From positions 2,976,001 to 3,040,000 of the forward strand of contig OZ240214.1 in assembly GCA_965197575.1 (NCBI GenBank): 64,000 nt of DNA, given 5' to 3'. A program made the position numbers and the translations under genes. Shown here piece after piece: positions 32,062-40,631 of the stretch. The notes beneath the pieces were generated by a model that saw only the letters and a list, made by a program, of their open reading frames with translations, was not told the origin of the DNA and did not search any database. The stretch's first letter is position 1, and each line of letters starts with the position of its first letter. The stretch is from VXOI01 sp965197575 (lineage in GTDB: Bacteria > Chloroflexota > Dehalococcoidia > Lucifugimonadales > UBA3495).

Positions 32062-34320
32062 ATGTTCAGCAAGCTGTTGTTGTTCGTGCTTTTGGGCATT
32101 TGCGTGCTGGGTACTCTTGGCTGCAGCCGCACCGCCACCGAAGCCGCGCCTCCCGGCTCGATGCCTTGGCCGACCCTGACGCCAACCGCGACGGCGGCCC
32201 CGGCCGGGCCAACTCAAAAGCCGACTGACGCCCCCGCTGCGACGGCAGTACCCACCAGTACGCCGCAACCCAGTCCGGCTCCCAACCCTGCCGCCACTCC
32301 GCAACCGGCGGCCACGCCAAGACCCACCGAGACTCCTTCCCCTACCCCTACGCTTACGCCGGTCCCGGTACCCACCCCGACTCCTGTACCAACCCCAACC
32401 ACCCCACCAACCGCTACTCCTGCTCCGACACCAACAGCGACTCCCCAGCCGACCGCCACGCCCATGCCTACCCCGGTCCCGATCGCGGTACGCCTATCGA
32501 CTTCACCCGACCCTCTCATTGCCGGACGTGAGCACCATTTCGCGCTGGAGGGGCTTAGCCCCTGGCAGCGAGTGGAAGTCGCTTTCATCGACCCGGCGGG
32601 CAGAACCACGAAATGGGTTGGGCCCCTTGAATACGAGGAATCGTGGACCACCAGAACCATCTACGCCGATGATGCCGGAGTTGCCCGCTGGACCCGGTAC
32701 GGCGGGATGGACCGGGCAGGAAAACGATGGGTCGAAGTAGGGATCGCCGATGAAAAGGACAGAATCGAGTACCAGGTGGAAGAACTGCAACTGTCCAACC
32801 TGGAGAGGCTTGTCTTCGGCGCGAGGCTGGAGCTGTACCGGGGGCCCTGGGCTGCAATATATTTCGCGGACGCAGTGCCCGACGCTTACGTTCCGGACTT
32901 GGAGGAACACTTGGCGTTCACTGCTTCGCTGCTGGAGGAACGGCTGGGCCTCAAAACGGAGGAGAGTCCAAACATCTTCCTGCTCGGCAACGACCTGGAA
33001 TTCCAGCAGGCCTACAAGTCCTCCGGACTCAGCGCTTCGGTATGGTCAGGTGGGTTCTACGCCATCCGCGGGATAATACCCGGAATCTACATGCGAGCCT
33101 ATTACTCAAGAAGCTCCGTACTGAAGAGTTCGGCCCATGAGTTCGTTCATTTTGTAGTAGGCCAGATGCCTTCCAGCAGGCGAATTCCCGCCTGGCTGAA
33201 CGAAGGCATCGCTGAATATTATGAAGTCGAAGCCGCCCTTCTCACGGAACGGCCGGAGGCTGCGCTTTCATCAATGTACCGCTCGGCTGACCGAGCGGAA
33301 GACGCGGCGCTGGAAGAAAGGCTGTTTCCCCTGCCGGAGCTCGAGAGCGGACGGCTCTGGAACGGGCGCACCGACCAGGAGGAAATCGGCCTCCAATACG
33401 CCCAGAGCCACATGCTTGTTCGCTACCTGACCGAGGCATACGGACAGAGGTCGCCTGGGAACATCCTGAGGGCGCTCAGTGACGGCAACGACATAGAGGA
33501 GGCCGTTGAGTCTGCCATCGGCGTTTCGTATGACCAGCTGGAGCACGACTTCGTTGTCTGGCTCCGGGATTGGGACGACCCGCGGAGGATGGAAGCCCGA
33601 CCTTACCTCGAATTCCTGCATGGCATCTTGCGCCGGGTTGACGCGCTCTTGGAAGAGCGCAGGCAGGCGGTGAACACTTGGAATGCCGATGATGACGTTC
33701 CTTCCGCCATCAAAAGCTGGAGTGATCTGGTCGCCGAATCCGAACGGCTTTTCGACGAAGCCCAAGCGTTCGTTGCGACCAAATCGTATATGGCGTTGCA
33801 TGCTGAGGCCGTGAGCTTCCTGGAGCTTCTCAACGACTGGCTTGGACAAGACTTGGAGGTCTATCAGTCAGGCGAATGGTCCCGCCGGGATGCCGTACAT
33901 GCGTTGAGGCCCCAAATCGACGCGCGTTTGCCGTTGCTATGGGAGAGTTTTGCGGATGAACGATACATACTCAACGTCGAGTGGCCTAATAGAATACAAG
34001 GTATCGTGACCGGGCCGAACAGGGAACCTCTGGAGGGGATTGGGTTGTGGGCCTGGCAGGGGAGGAAAGCCAACAGCGGGTTTGGCCGCACCGGCGAGGA
34101 CGGCACGTTTGACATAAGTGTGCTGAGTGGCTCCTTTACCCTGGTTGTATATGCCGGGGAAGGATGCAGTTTCGTGGGGTGGTACGACGGCAGTGGGGGC
34201 ATTACTACCGACGGTAGCCGAGCTGGCAGGGTAATTGTGGACGCGACGAGCGTAGGCGGAATACAGATCAAACTGTCGGCCCGTCCCGATGATCTGCCTC
34301 GTATCGGGCATTGCTCCTGA
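32062..34320 (+). CDS. Lipoprotein with Thr/Pro linker and gluzincin-type metalloprotease domain
   Basis: This 752-residue exported protein has a signal peptide and a lipobox ending LGTLGC, so it should be anchored to the membrane. A Thr/Pro-rich linker follows at residues about 35-140, then a beta-rich domain. The metalloprotease domain has SAHEFVHFVVGQ (HExxH from residue 359) with a downstream Glu in WLNEGIAEYYEVEA, as in peptidase MA families. Residues about 500-640 are helical, and the last 90 residues (GIVTGPNREPLEGIGLWAW) resemble a carboxypeptidase-regulatory beta-sandwich. Its substrate is unknown. Such tethered proteases with Pro/Thr linkers are common in Chloroflexota. Confidence 0.85.
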   Translation: MFSKLLLFVLLGICVLGTLGCSRTATEAAPPGSMPWPTLTPTATAAPAGPTQKPTDAPAATAVPTSTPQPSPAPNPAATPQPAATPRPTETPSPTPTLTPVPVPTPTPVPTPTTPPTATPAPTPTATPQPTATPMPTPVPIAVRLSTSPDPLIAGREHHFALEGLSPWQRVEVAFIDPAGRTTKWVGPLEYEESWTTRTIYADDAGVARWTRYGGMDRAGKRWVEVGIADEKDRIEYQVEELQLSNLERLVFGARLELYRGPWAAIYFADAVPDAYVPDLEEHLAFTASLLEERLGLKTEESPNIFLLGNDLEFQQAYKSSGLSASVWSGGFYAIRGIIPGIYMRAYYSRSSVLKSSAHEFVHFVVGQMPSSRRIPAWLNEGIAEYYEVEAALLTERPEAALSSMYRSADRAEDAALEERLFPLPELESGRLWNGRTDQEEIGLQYAQSHMLVRYLTEAYGQRSPGNILRALSDGNDIEEAVESAIGVSYDQLEHDFVVWLRDWDDPRRMEARPYLEFLHGILRRVDALLEERRQAVNTWNADDDVPSAIKSWSDLVAESERLFDEAQAFVATKSYMALHAEAVSFLELLNDWLGQDLEVYQSGEWSRRDAVHALRPQIDARLPLLWESFADERYILNVEWPNRIQGIVTGPNREPLEGIGLWAWQGRKANSGFGRTGEDGTFDISVLSGSFTLVVYAGEGCSFVGWYDGSGGITTDGSRAGRVIVDATSVGGIQIKLSARPDDLPRIGHCS

Positions 34321-34436
34321 CCCTGATCCTGCGAGGCGGTAGAATGACCCGAGGCTCCGGGCACAGCCCCATTCGGACGGAGGCCCACAGCTACCTACGC
34401 TGCGCAGATGTGCGATAATGCCGCCGATCGGTATTT

Positions 34437-34470
34437 CCCTCACCCTAACCCTCTCCCTCTGGGGAGGGAA
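34437..34470. repeat. CCCTCACCCTAACCC repeat hairpin before the dienelactone hydrolase gene
   Basis: This carries the same unit as at 11261 and 37823, with CCCTCTCC and GGGGAGGG arms able to pair. It sits between the lipoprotein gene and the hydrolase RBS. It may end the lipoprotein transcript or modulate the RBS, which lies ten bases further on. Confidence 0.65.
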
Positions 34471-34489
34471 CCAACAAAGGAGGTCTACG

Positions 34490-35203
34490 ATGGCTTCATT
34501 TTGGGAAAAGATACAGGTAGACGGTCAGGACATGGACGTTTACGCCAGCGTCCCGAGCGGCAGCGGCGGAGGGCCGTTCCCAGCGGTGATTGTCAGCCAG
34601 CACGGGGGCGGCGTGGACCAGTTCATCCGGGACATGGCCGACAAGCTGGCCGAGGCTGGGTTTGCCGCCGTTGCGCCCAACCTGTTCCACCGGTTCAGCG
34701 AGGAGCAATTGGCCAACCGCACCGGGCGCATCCAGTACATGAGCGACCCGGACATCGTGGCTGACATCGGCGCCACGGTGGACTGGCTGCGCGCCCACCC
34801 CGCCATCGACGGCGAGCATATCGGCATCACCGGCTTCTGCATGGGCGGGCGGGTGACCTGGCTGGGGGCCGCCACCAACCCCCACATCAAAGCTGCCGTC
34901 CCCTACTATGGCGGCAACATATTCGTGACCTGGGGCGCCGGGGAGCAGACGCCCTTCGACCTGGCCTCGGGCATAGGCTGCCCGGTGCTGTTCCACTTCG
35001 GCGAGATCGACGTCAATCCCTCGGCTGAGGACAAGGGGAAGCTGGACGCCGCGCTGACCGGCTTGGGGGTGGAACACCACTTCCACACCTATCCCGGCGC
35101 CGACCACGCCTTCATGGACTACACCGGACAACGCTACCAGCAGGAAGCATCGGAAGCCTCTTGGCCGCGGACGGTCGAGTTCTTTGCGGCCCATCTGAAG
35201 TAA
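34490..35203 (+). CDS. Dienelactone hydrolase family protein
   Basis: This 237-residue alpha/beta-hydrolase has the DLH-type nucleophile elbow GITGFCMGGRVTW (Cys as nucleophile), the Asp region FGEIDVNPS, and the His in YPGADHAFMDYTG. The oxyanion region near PAVIVSQHGGGVDQ fits the family. The start is ATG 34490 with AAAGGAGG upstream. The next gene, a GMC oxidoreductase, starts 10 bases after its stop, so the two are likely co-transcribed. It may hydrolyse a lactone formed by the oxidoreductase. Confidence 0.9.
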   Translation: MASFWEKIQVDGQDMDVYASVPSGSGGGPFPAVIVSQHGGGVDQFIRDMADKLAEAGFAAVAPNLFHRFSEEQLANRTGRIQYMSDPDIVADIGATVDWLRAHPAIDGEHIGITGFCMGGRVTWLGAATNPHIKAAVPYYGGNIFVTWGAGEQTPFDLASGIGCPVLFHFGEIDVNPSAEDKGKLDAALTGLGVEHHFHTYPGADHAFMDYTGQRYQQEASEASWPRTVEFFAAHLK

Positions 35204-35213
35204 GGAGAGAGTA

Positions 35214-36761
35214 ATGAAGTACGACTACATCATCCTCGGTGCGGGTTCCGCCGGTTGCACGCTGGCCAGCCGCCTTTCCGAGGACCCGGAAAAGTCCATC
35301 CTGCTCTTGGAAGCGGGGCCGGACTATCCCGAATTCGAGCAATATCCCGACGACCTCAAGTTCGGCTACGACCAGACCGCTTCGGCCATCGACGCGCCGC
35401 ATAACTGGTCGTTCCAGGGCAACACCACCGCCCTGCAGACCGAGCCGATGCCGGTGCCCAGGGGCCGGGTGGTGGGCGGCTCCAGCGCCATCAACGGCCA
35501 GGTGCTGTTGCGCGGCATTCCCGAGGACTACGATGCTTGGGCCGCTCTGGGCAACGACCAGTGGGGCTTCACCGACTGCCTGCCCTACCTGCGCAAGCTG
35601 GAAACCGACATGGACTTCGGGGCCGACGACTTCCACAACTCCGAAGGCCACATTCCGGTGCGCCGCTTTGGCCAAGAGACTTGGCTGCCGGCCCAACGCG
35701 CCTTCTACGCTGCGGCCCGGGCGGCCGGCCACCCCCACGACCCGGACATGAACCACCCGGAGTCGGGCGGCGTCGGCCCCATTCCGATGAACAATCCCAA
35801 CGGCGTGCGCATGAGCACGTCCCTCACCTACCTGAGCGCCGCTCGACATCGCCTGAACTTCACCGTAAAGGCCAACGTCACGGTGCACCGGGTCGTATTT
35901 GAGGGCAACCGGGCCGTGGGCGCCGACGTGGAAAGCGGCGGCGAGCGGTTCACCGTGGAAGGCGACCAGATCATCCTGAGCGCCGGGGCCATCGCCTCGC
36001 CCCAACTGCTGATGCTTTCGGGCGTCGGCCCCGCCGCAATTCTGAACGGCCTGGGCATTCCGGTGGTCCTGGACGCGCCCGGAGTGGGGCAGAACCTGCG
36101 CGACCATCCCAACATCCGGGTGCCCATCGAGGTCAAGGACGACTTTCCCCTGGACCCGCAGGACCCTCGGACGCAGGTAGGGTTGCGTTACACCGCCACC
36201 GGCTCGGAACTGCGGAACGACATCCAGATCATGGCCTCGTCCTTCTCTTCCCCCATCTCCGGCGACCCGCTGGAAGCCGAGGGGATACGCTTCACCGCTA
36301 TCCTGGAGTTGGCCTACGGCAAGGGCCACATGAGGATCACCTCCACCGATCCCAGCGTTCAGCCGGAACTCAATTACAACTACTTCGCCGACGACCCCCG
36401 CGACCTGGCCCGGCTGCGGGAGGCGGTGCGGCTCTGCGTTTCATTCCTGGACCACCCGGACTACGCCGACATCGTCAAAGGGCTTATCGAGCCGACCCCG
36501 GATGAGCTGGCATCGGACGACGCGCTGAACAACTGGCTGATGCGCACGGTGTCCACCTCCCAGCACATCTCGGGCACCTGCAAGATAGGCACGGACGACG
36601 ACCCGATGGCAGTGGTGGACCAGCATTGCCGGGTGAGGGGGCTGGAAGGGCTCCGGGTGACCGACGCCTCGGTGATGCCCGACTGCATCCGCGCCAACAC
36701 CAACTGCACCACCATAATGATCGCCGAGCGGGTGGCAGACTTCATCAAGGCCGGGGAATAA
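35214..36761 (+). CDS. GMC family oxidoreductase (paralogue of 29527)
   Basis: This 515-residue FAD enzyme has YIILGAGSAGCTLASRL, GGSSAINGQVLLRGIPEDYDAW, and SAGAIASPQLLMLSGVGP. The C-terminal region contains VSTSQHISGTCKIG and TDASVMPDCIRANTNCTT. It is similar throughout to the gene at 29527 and shares its unusual MPDCIRANTN block. It is placed between a dienelactone hydrolase and an LLM oxidoreductase, which suggests oxidation and hydrolysis of an alcohol or lactone-forming substrate. Confidence 0.94.
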   Translation: MKYDYIILGAGSAGCTLASRLSEDPEKSILLLEAGPDYPEFEQYPDDLKFGYDQTASAIDAPHNWSFQGNTTALQTEPMPVPRGRVVGGSSAINGQVLLRGIPEDYDAWAALGNDQWGFTDCLPYLRKLETDMDFGADDFHNSEGHIPVRRFGQETWLPAQRAFYAAARAAGHPHDPDMNHPESGGVGPIPMNNPNGVRMSTSLTYLSAARHRLNFTVKANVTVHRVVFEGNRAVGADVESGGERFTVEGDQIILSAGAIASPQLLMLSGVGPAAILNGLGIPVVLDAPGVGQNLRDHPNIRVPIEVKDDFPLDPQDPRTQVGLRYTATGSELRNDIQIMASSFSSPISGDPLEAEGIRFTAILELAYGKGHMRITSTDPSVQPELNYNYFADDPRDLARLREAVRLCVSFLDHPDYADIVKGLIEPTPDELASDDALNNWLMRTVSTSQHISGTCKIGTDDDPMAVVDQHCRVRGLEGLRVTDASVMPDCIRANTNCTTIMIAERVADFIKAGE

Positions 36762-36787
36762 GCCTGGGCCGGGCAGCCGACAACACA

Positions 36788-37834
36788 ATGCGTTTCGGAA
36801 CTTTCGTATTCTCCATCAGCGGTGACCGCGAAGCCGACCAGCAGGTGATTCAACAGACCCTGCGCGAGGTGGAACTAGCCGAAGAGACCGGCATGGATGC
36901 GGTTTGGCTTACGGAGCACCACTTCGACGGGGCCGTGGCCTACGCCGACCCGGTGGTATTCGGGGCAGCGGTAGCCATGCGCACCCAAAGGGTAAAAATC
37001 GGCTTCGCGGTGGTGGAGATGGCCCTGCACCACCCCGTGCGTCTGGCAGTGCAGACCTCCCTGCTGGACAACCTCAGCAACGGCCGCCTCATCGTGGGCA
37101 CCGGCCGAGGCTCGGCCTACAACGAATACGAGTACATCGGCTTTGGCTCCACCCTGGAAGAGGGCTTTGAGATGGTGGACGAGGCCGAAGAACTCTTGGT
37201 ACGCGCCTGGACCGAAGACGACGTGGTCCACAACGGCAAGTATTGGCAAGTGGCATTCCCCACCCTGCGTCCCCGGCCATTGCAGAAACCTCATCCGCCC
37301 ATCATCCGGGCCTGCATCACCGAGGACTCACTGGTAGAGCAGGCGAAACTGGGGCGCCCGGCCCTCATCGGCATCCAGACCCTGGAGACACTACGGCATC
37401 GGCTGGGCCGCTACCGGGAAACGATGGCCGACGCGGGATTCTCGCCGGAGAAAGTGGAAGCGGCGATAGACCAAACCTGGTGCCAGCGGGCGCTGCTGGT
37501 GATGGACAGCGACGAGCAGGCCCGCGAGATGGGGCAGGAAGCCCTGCTCCGCTACCGCAAGCACCTGGACGACGCCCGCCGCGACTTCAACCCCGGCGGC
37601 TTGCCCCCCAGGGACCCCAACGTTCCGCCGCCGCCCGGCGACGAGGTGCAGCATGCCTACTTGGCAGGTACTCCGGACACCGTCGCCGGACAGATCGAGG
37701 AACTGCGCGACGCCGGAGTGCGCAACCTGCTGCTGAACGCTAACGTGGGACAAATACCCGCGCATACCGTAGAAAGGTCCCTCCGCCTCTTCGGAGATAA
37801 AGTCCTCGCGCGCTTCCGGACGCCCTCACCCTAA
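36788..37834 (+). CDS. Luciferase-like (LLM class) flavin-dependent oxidoreductase
   Basis: This 348-residue luciferase-fold enzyme has the key patterns VELAEETGMDAVWLTEHHFDG, KIGFAVVEMALHHPVRLAVQ, LSNGRLIVGTGRGSAYNEYEYIG and EEGFEMVDEAEELL. The ATG at 36788 (MRFGTFVFSISGDREADQQ) lies 26 bases after the GMC stop. An open frame continues upstream without a good RBS. Its C-terminus (TPSP and the TAA) is encoded by the CCCTCACCCTAA repeat. It probably forms an operon with the hydrolase and GMC genes upstream. Confidence 0.92.
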   Translation: MRFGTFVFSISGDREADQQVIQQTLREVELAEETGMDAVWLTEHHFDGAVAYADPVVFGAAVAMRTQRVKIGFAVVEMALHHPVRLAVQTSLLDNLSNGRLIVGTGRGSAYNEYEYIGFGSTLEEGFEMVDEAEELLVRAWTEDDVVHNGKYWQVAFPTLRPRPLQKPHPPIIRACITEDSLVEQAKLGRPALIGIQTLETLRHRLGRYRETMADAGFSPEKVEAAIDQTWCQRALLVMDSDEQAREMGQEALLRYRKHLDDARRDFNPGGLPPRDPNVPPPPGDEVQHAYLAGTPDTVAGQIEELRDAGVRNLLLNANVGQIPAHTVERSLRLFGDKVLARFRTPSP

Positions 37835-37857
37835 CCCTCTCCCAGAGGGAAAGGGGA
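37823..37857. repeat. CCCTCACCCTAACCC repeat, supplies the LLM stop codon
   Basis: The repeat starts in frame within the last codons and provides Pro-Ser-Pro-stop, exactly as at 11261 in the amidase. The downstream CCCAGAGGGAAAGGGG part can form a hairpin and would end transcription. Confidence 0.75.
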
Positions 37858-37884
37858 TTTGCAAAAGTCGCCGCCGTCAGCCTT

Positions 37885-37955
37885 GTCATTCTGAGCGGAG
37901 CGAGAATCTCAGCACTGCGAAGAGGCCCTTCGCTTCGCTCAGGGTGACAATGAGC
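37885..37955. repeat. TGTCATTCTGAGCGGAGCGA-type palindromic repeat
   Basis: The left arm TTGTCATTCTGAGCGGAGCGA and right arm TTCGCTTCGCTCAGGGTGACAA form a long imperfect hairpin. Repeats of this kind are seen in many bacterial phyla. It lies between the LLM gene and the broken P450 gene. Confidence 0.75.
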
Positions 37956-38965
37956 ATGAATTGCCGGCCCGTTTCCTGCCGCCTTTTCTTTTGGTAATGT
38001 TGAAGGGGGAGTGTAACCGTGCATAAGGTGTGATACGCCGCACGACAGTAGGTGCCAAAATGAGCGCCGCGACTTCAACCCGTCAGAAAAAACTGCCGCC
38101 GGGCCCGCGGGGGTTGCCGGTTTTCGGCTCGCTGTTTGGCTTGGGCAAGCAGCCTCACCTGGCCATTCACCGCATCGTCCAGCAGTACGGCGACATCTGC
38201 ATGGTGCGGTTGGGCAGCGTTCCCACGGTAGTCATCAGCCACCCCGACCTGCTGAAAGAAGCCTTCGACAAGACCGAGTTGGCTGACCGCTGGGTTGGCC
38301 CAATCATGGAAATCCTGAGCGAACAAAAAGACCTGGCAATGTCGCCTTACGGGGAGCACTGGCGGCAATTGCAGCGGTTCGACAACCGGGAACTGCTCAG
38401 CGCCAGACACCTGGACGAAATACGCGAACGCCACATCGACGAAGTGGTCGACAACTTGGTGAATGACGTGGGCCGCGGGAGAGAGTCCGGCCAGTTGATG
38501 GAATGCGTCGACATGCTGGCCCGCAGCAACGCCACCATCATGTTCCGCTCAATATTCGGACGGAGCAATGGCGACACCGCCGAATTCGCGGCCCAGCAGG
38601 ACGCGTTGCTGGACCACGTGAACTGGATCTTCCGGAATGCGAATTCCACCAACCTGGCTGGGTACATTCCCTGGCTGAAGATTCTTCCCAACAGCGGCCT
38701 GAAGGAAGCCGAGAATCAGGCAGAGATCAGTACTAGCATCATGACCGCGCTGTTGGAGCAGGCGCGTATCCGCCCTGGGTTGGACTTGACCCAGCCGACC
38801 TGCTTGATCGAGGTGATGCTGGCTGCAGAGGAACAAGGGGAAATCACCGGGGAGACCATCCGACACCTCTGCATGGACCTGATATTGGCCGGTATCGACA
38901 CCTCGGCCCAGACCGTCAGTTGGCTACTGCTCTGCCTGGCCAACCGACCGGAAATCCAGGAACTA

Positions 38966-40197
38966 GTAGACCAACAGCTTTGAAATGAGGCATGAAGGAT
39001 GTATTCTCCCAAGCATAGGGATTAGTGGATTGGAGCAAGGGAGAATCGTCATGCCGGCCAAGAAATACCGTATCCAGCTGACAACCGAAGAGCAACAGGA
39101 ACTGAAGGCGTTGGTTTCCCGCGGGCGTGCGGCGGCGTATAAGCAGACCCATGCCCGCATCTTGCTGCTGAGCAATGAGGCGCAAGCAGACGGGTCCCTG
39201 AAGGACGAAGAGATTGCCAGAGTTCTCAAGATTAGCAGCGCGACGGTTGAAAGGGTGCGCCGTTGTTGTGTGGAGGAAGGGATTGAGGCGGCGCTGAACC
39301 GTAAGCGGCAACTGCGCCGCCGTCAGAAGAAACTGGATGGCGCCGGGGAAGCCCACTTGATTGCGTTGGCCTGTGCGGAACCGCCGGAAGGCCGCGTGCG
39401 TTGGACGCTGAAGTTGTTGGCGGACCAGCTGGTCGAATGCGAGATAGTGGAGAGCATCAGCGGCGAGACGGTGCGCCAGGCGCTTAAAAAAACGAACTCA
39501 AGCCCTGGCTGAAAGAGTGCTGGTGCATCCCGCCTGAAAGCAACGCGGACTTTGTGTGCGCGATGGAAGATGTACTGGAAGTCTACCAGCGCTCCTACGG
39601 GGACAACGAAGTGCTGGGGTGCCTGGATGAGACCAGCAAACAGCAAGTGAAGGAGACCCGGGTGGGGCGGCCGGCCGGGCCGGGCGCGGCGGCGGTGTAC
39701 GATTACGAATACGAGCGCAATGGCGTGAGCAACCGGTTCATGTTGTTTGCGCCCTTGGCAGGATGGCGGCGGGTCGAAGTGACGGACCGCCGCACGAAAG
39801 TGGATTGGGCGCGGCAGATCAAGAAGCTGGTGGATGAGGACTATGCTGGCAAGGACCGGATTGTGCTGGTGATGGACAACCTGAACACCCACCATCCGGC
39901 CTCGTTGTACGAGGCGTTTGAGCCTGCCGAGGCGCGGCGCATCGCCGAACGGCTGGAGGTCCGCTACACGCCGAAACATGGGAGTTGGCTGAACATGGCC
40001 GAGATTGAGATCGGGGTGCTGGCCCGGCAATGTCTGGACCGGCGTATGGCCAGCCAAAGTATCCTGCGCCGCGAGGTCAACGCTTGGCAAGGCCGACGCA
40101 ACCGGGACACGATACAAGTGAACTGGCGCTTCACCACCGAGGATGCGCGCATCAAACTGAAGTCTCTATATCCAGCAATTCAAGGTTGTTGAACTAC
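38966..40197 (+). mobile_element. IS630-type insertion sequence, copy 3 (1232 bp)
   Basis: It is flanked by TA at 38964-38965 and 40198-40199. The terminal 22 bases (GTAGACCAACAGC at the left, and the complement of GGTTGTTGAACTAC at the right) pair with five mismatches. It differs from copies 1 and 2 in sequence and orientation. It interrupts the P450 gene. Confidence 0.88.
39051..40192 (+). CDS. IS630-type transposase with programmed -1 frameshift (copy 3)
   Basis: The first frame (MPAKKYRIQLTTEEQ) contains the HTH segment ISSATVERVRRCCVEEGIEAA. The second contains the catalytic part with LGCLDET, IVLVMDNLNTHHPAS and HGSWLNMAEIEIGV. They meet at an A7 run at 39486-39492, as in copies 1 and 2. 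OrfA alone ends at 39512; the full product would end at 40192. Confidence 0.88.
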
Positions 40198-40631
40198 TAG
40201 TCCACGAGGAACTGGACCGGGTCGTCGGCCAAGGGACGCCCACACCCGAAGACCGGGAACGGCTGCCGTATCTTTTCGCCGTGATCTCGAAACAATGCGC
40301 TACCGCACCGTCGGTCCGTTCGGTCTGCCCCACAAAGCGTCCCAGGAATGCGAGATTGGCGGATACCTGATTCCGGCGGACGCCCAAGTATTGGGCAACA
40401 TCTACTCCATCCACCACGACCCTCGGTTTTGGGACTCTCCCCACGAGTTCATTCCCGCCCGTTTCCTGCCCACGGCTAACGAACAGCACCCTCCCGCCAT
40501 GACCAGCGGCGCATTCATTCCCTTTGGCACTGGCCATCGCCGCTGCCCGGGCCGCCGGTTTGGCGAAACGGTAGTATGGATGCACGCCACCCGGCTGTTG
40601 AGCCGGTTCCGGTTCGACGTTCCCGACGCTG

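Noticed and set aside
32200..32490. Tandem ACCCCAACC-like units that could be a minisatellite or CRISPR
   Set aside because: These are the codons of the Thr/Pro-rich linker of the lipoprotein. The spacing is irregular and there are no spacers. No CRISPR array or cas gene is present in the window.
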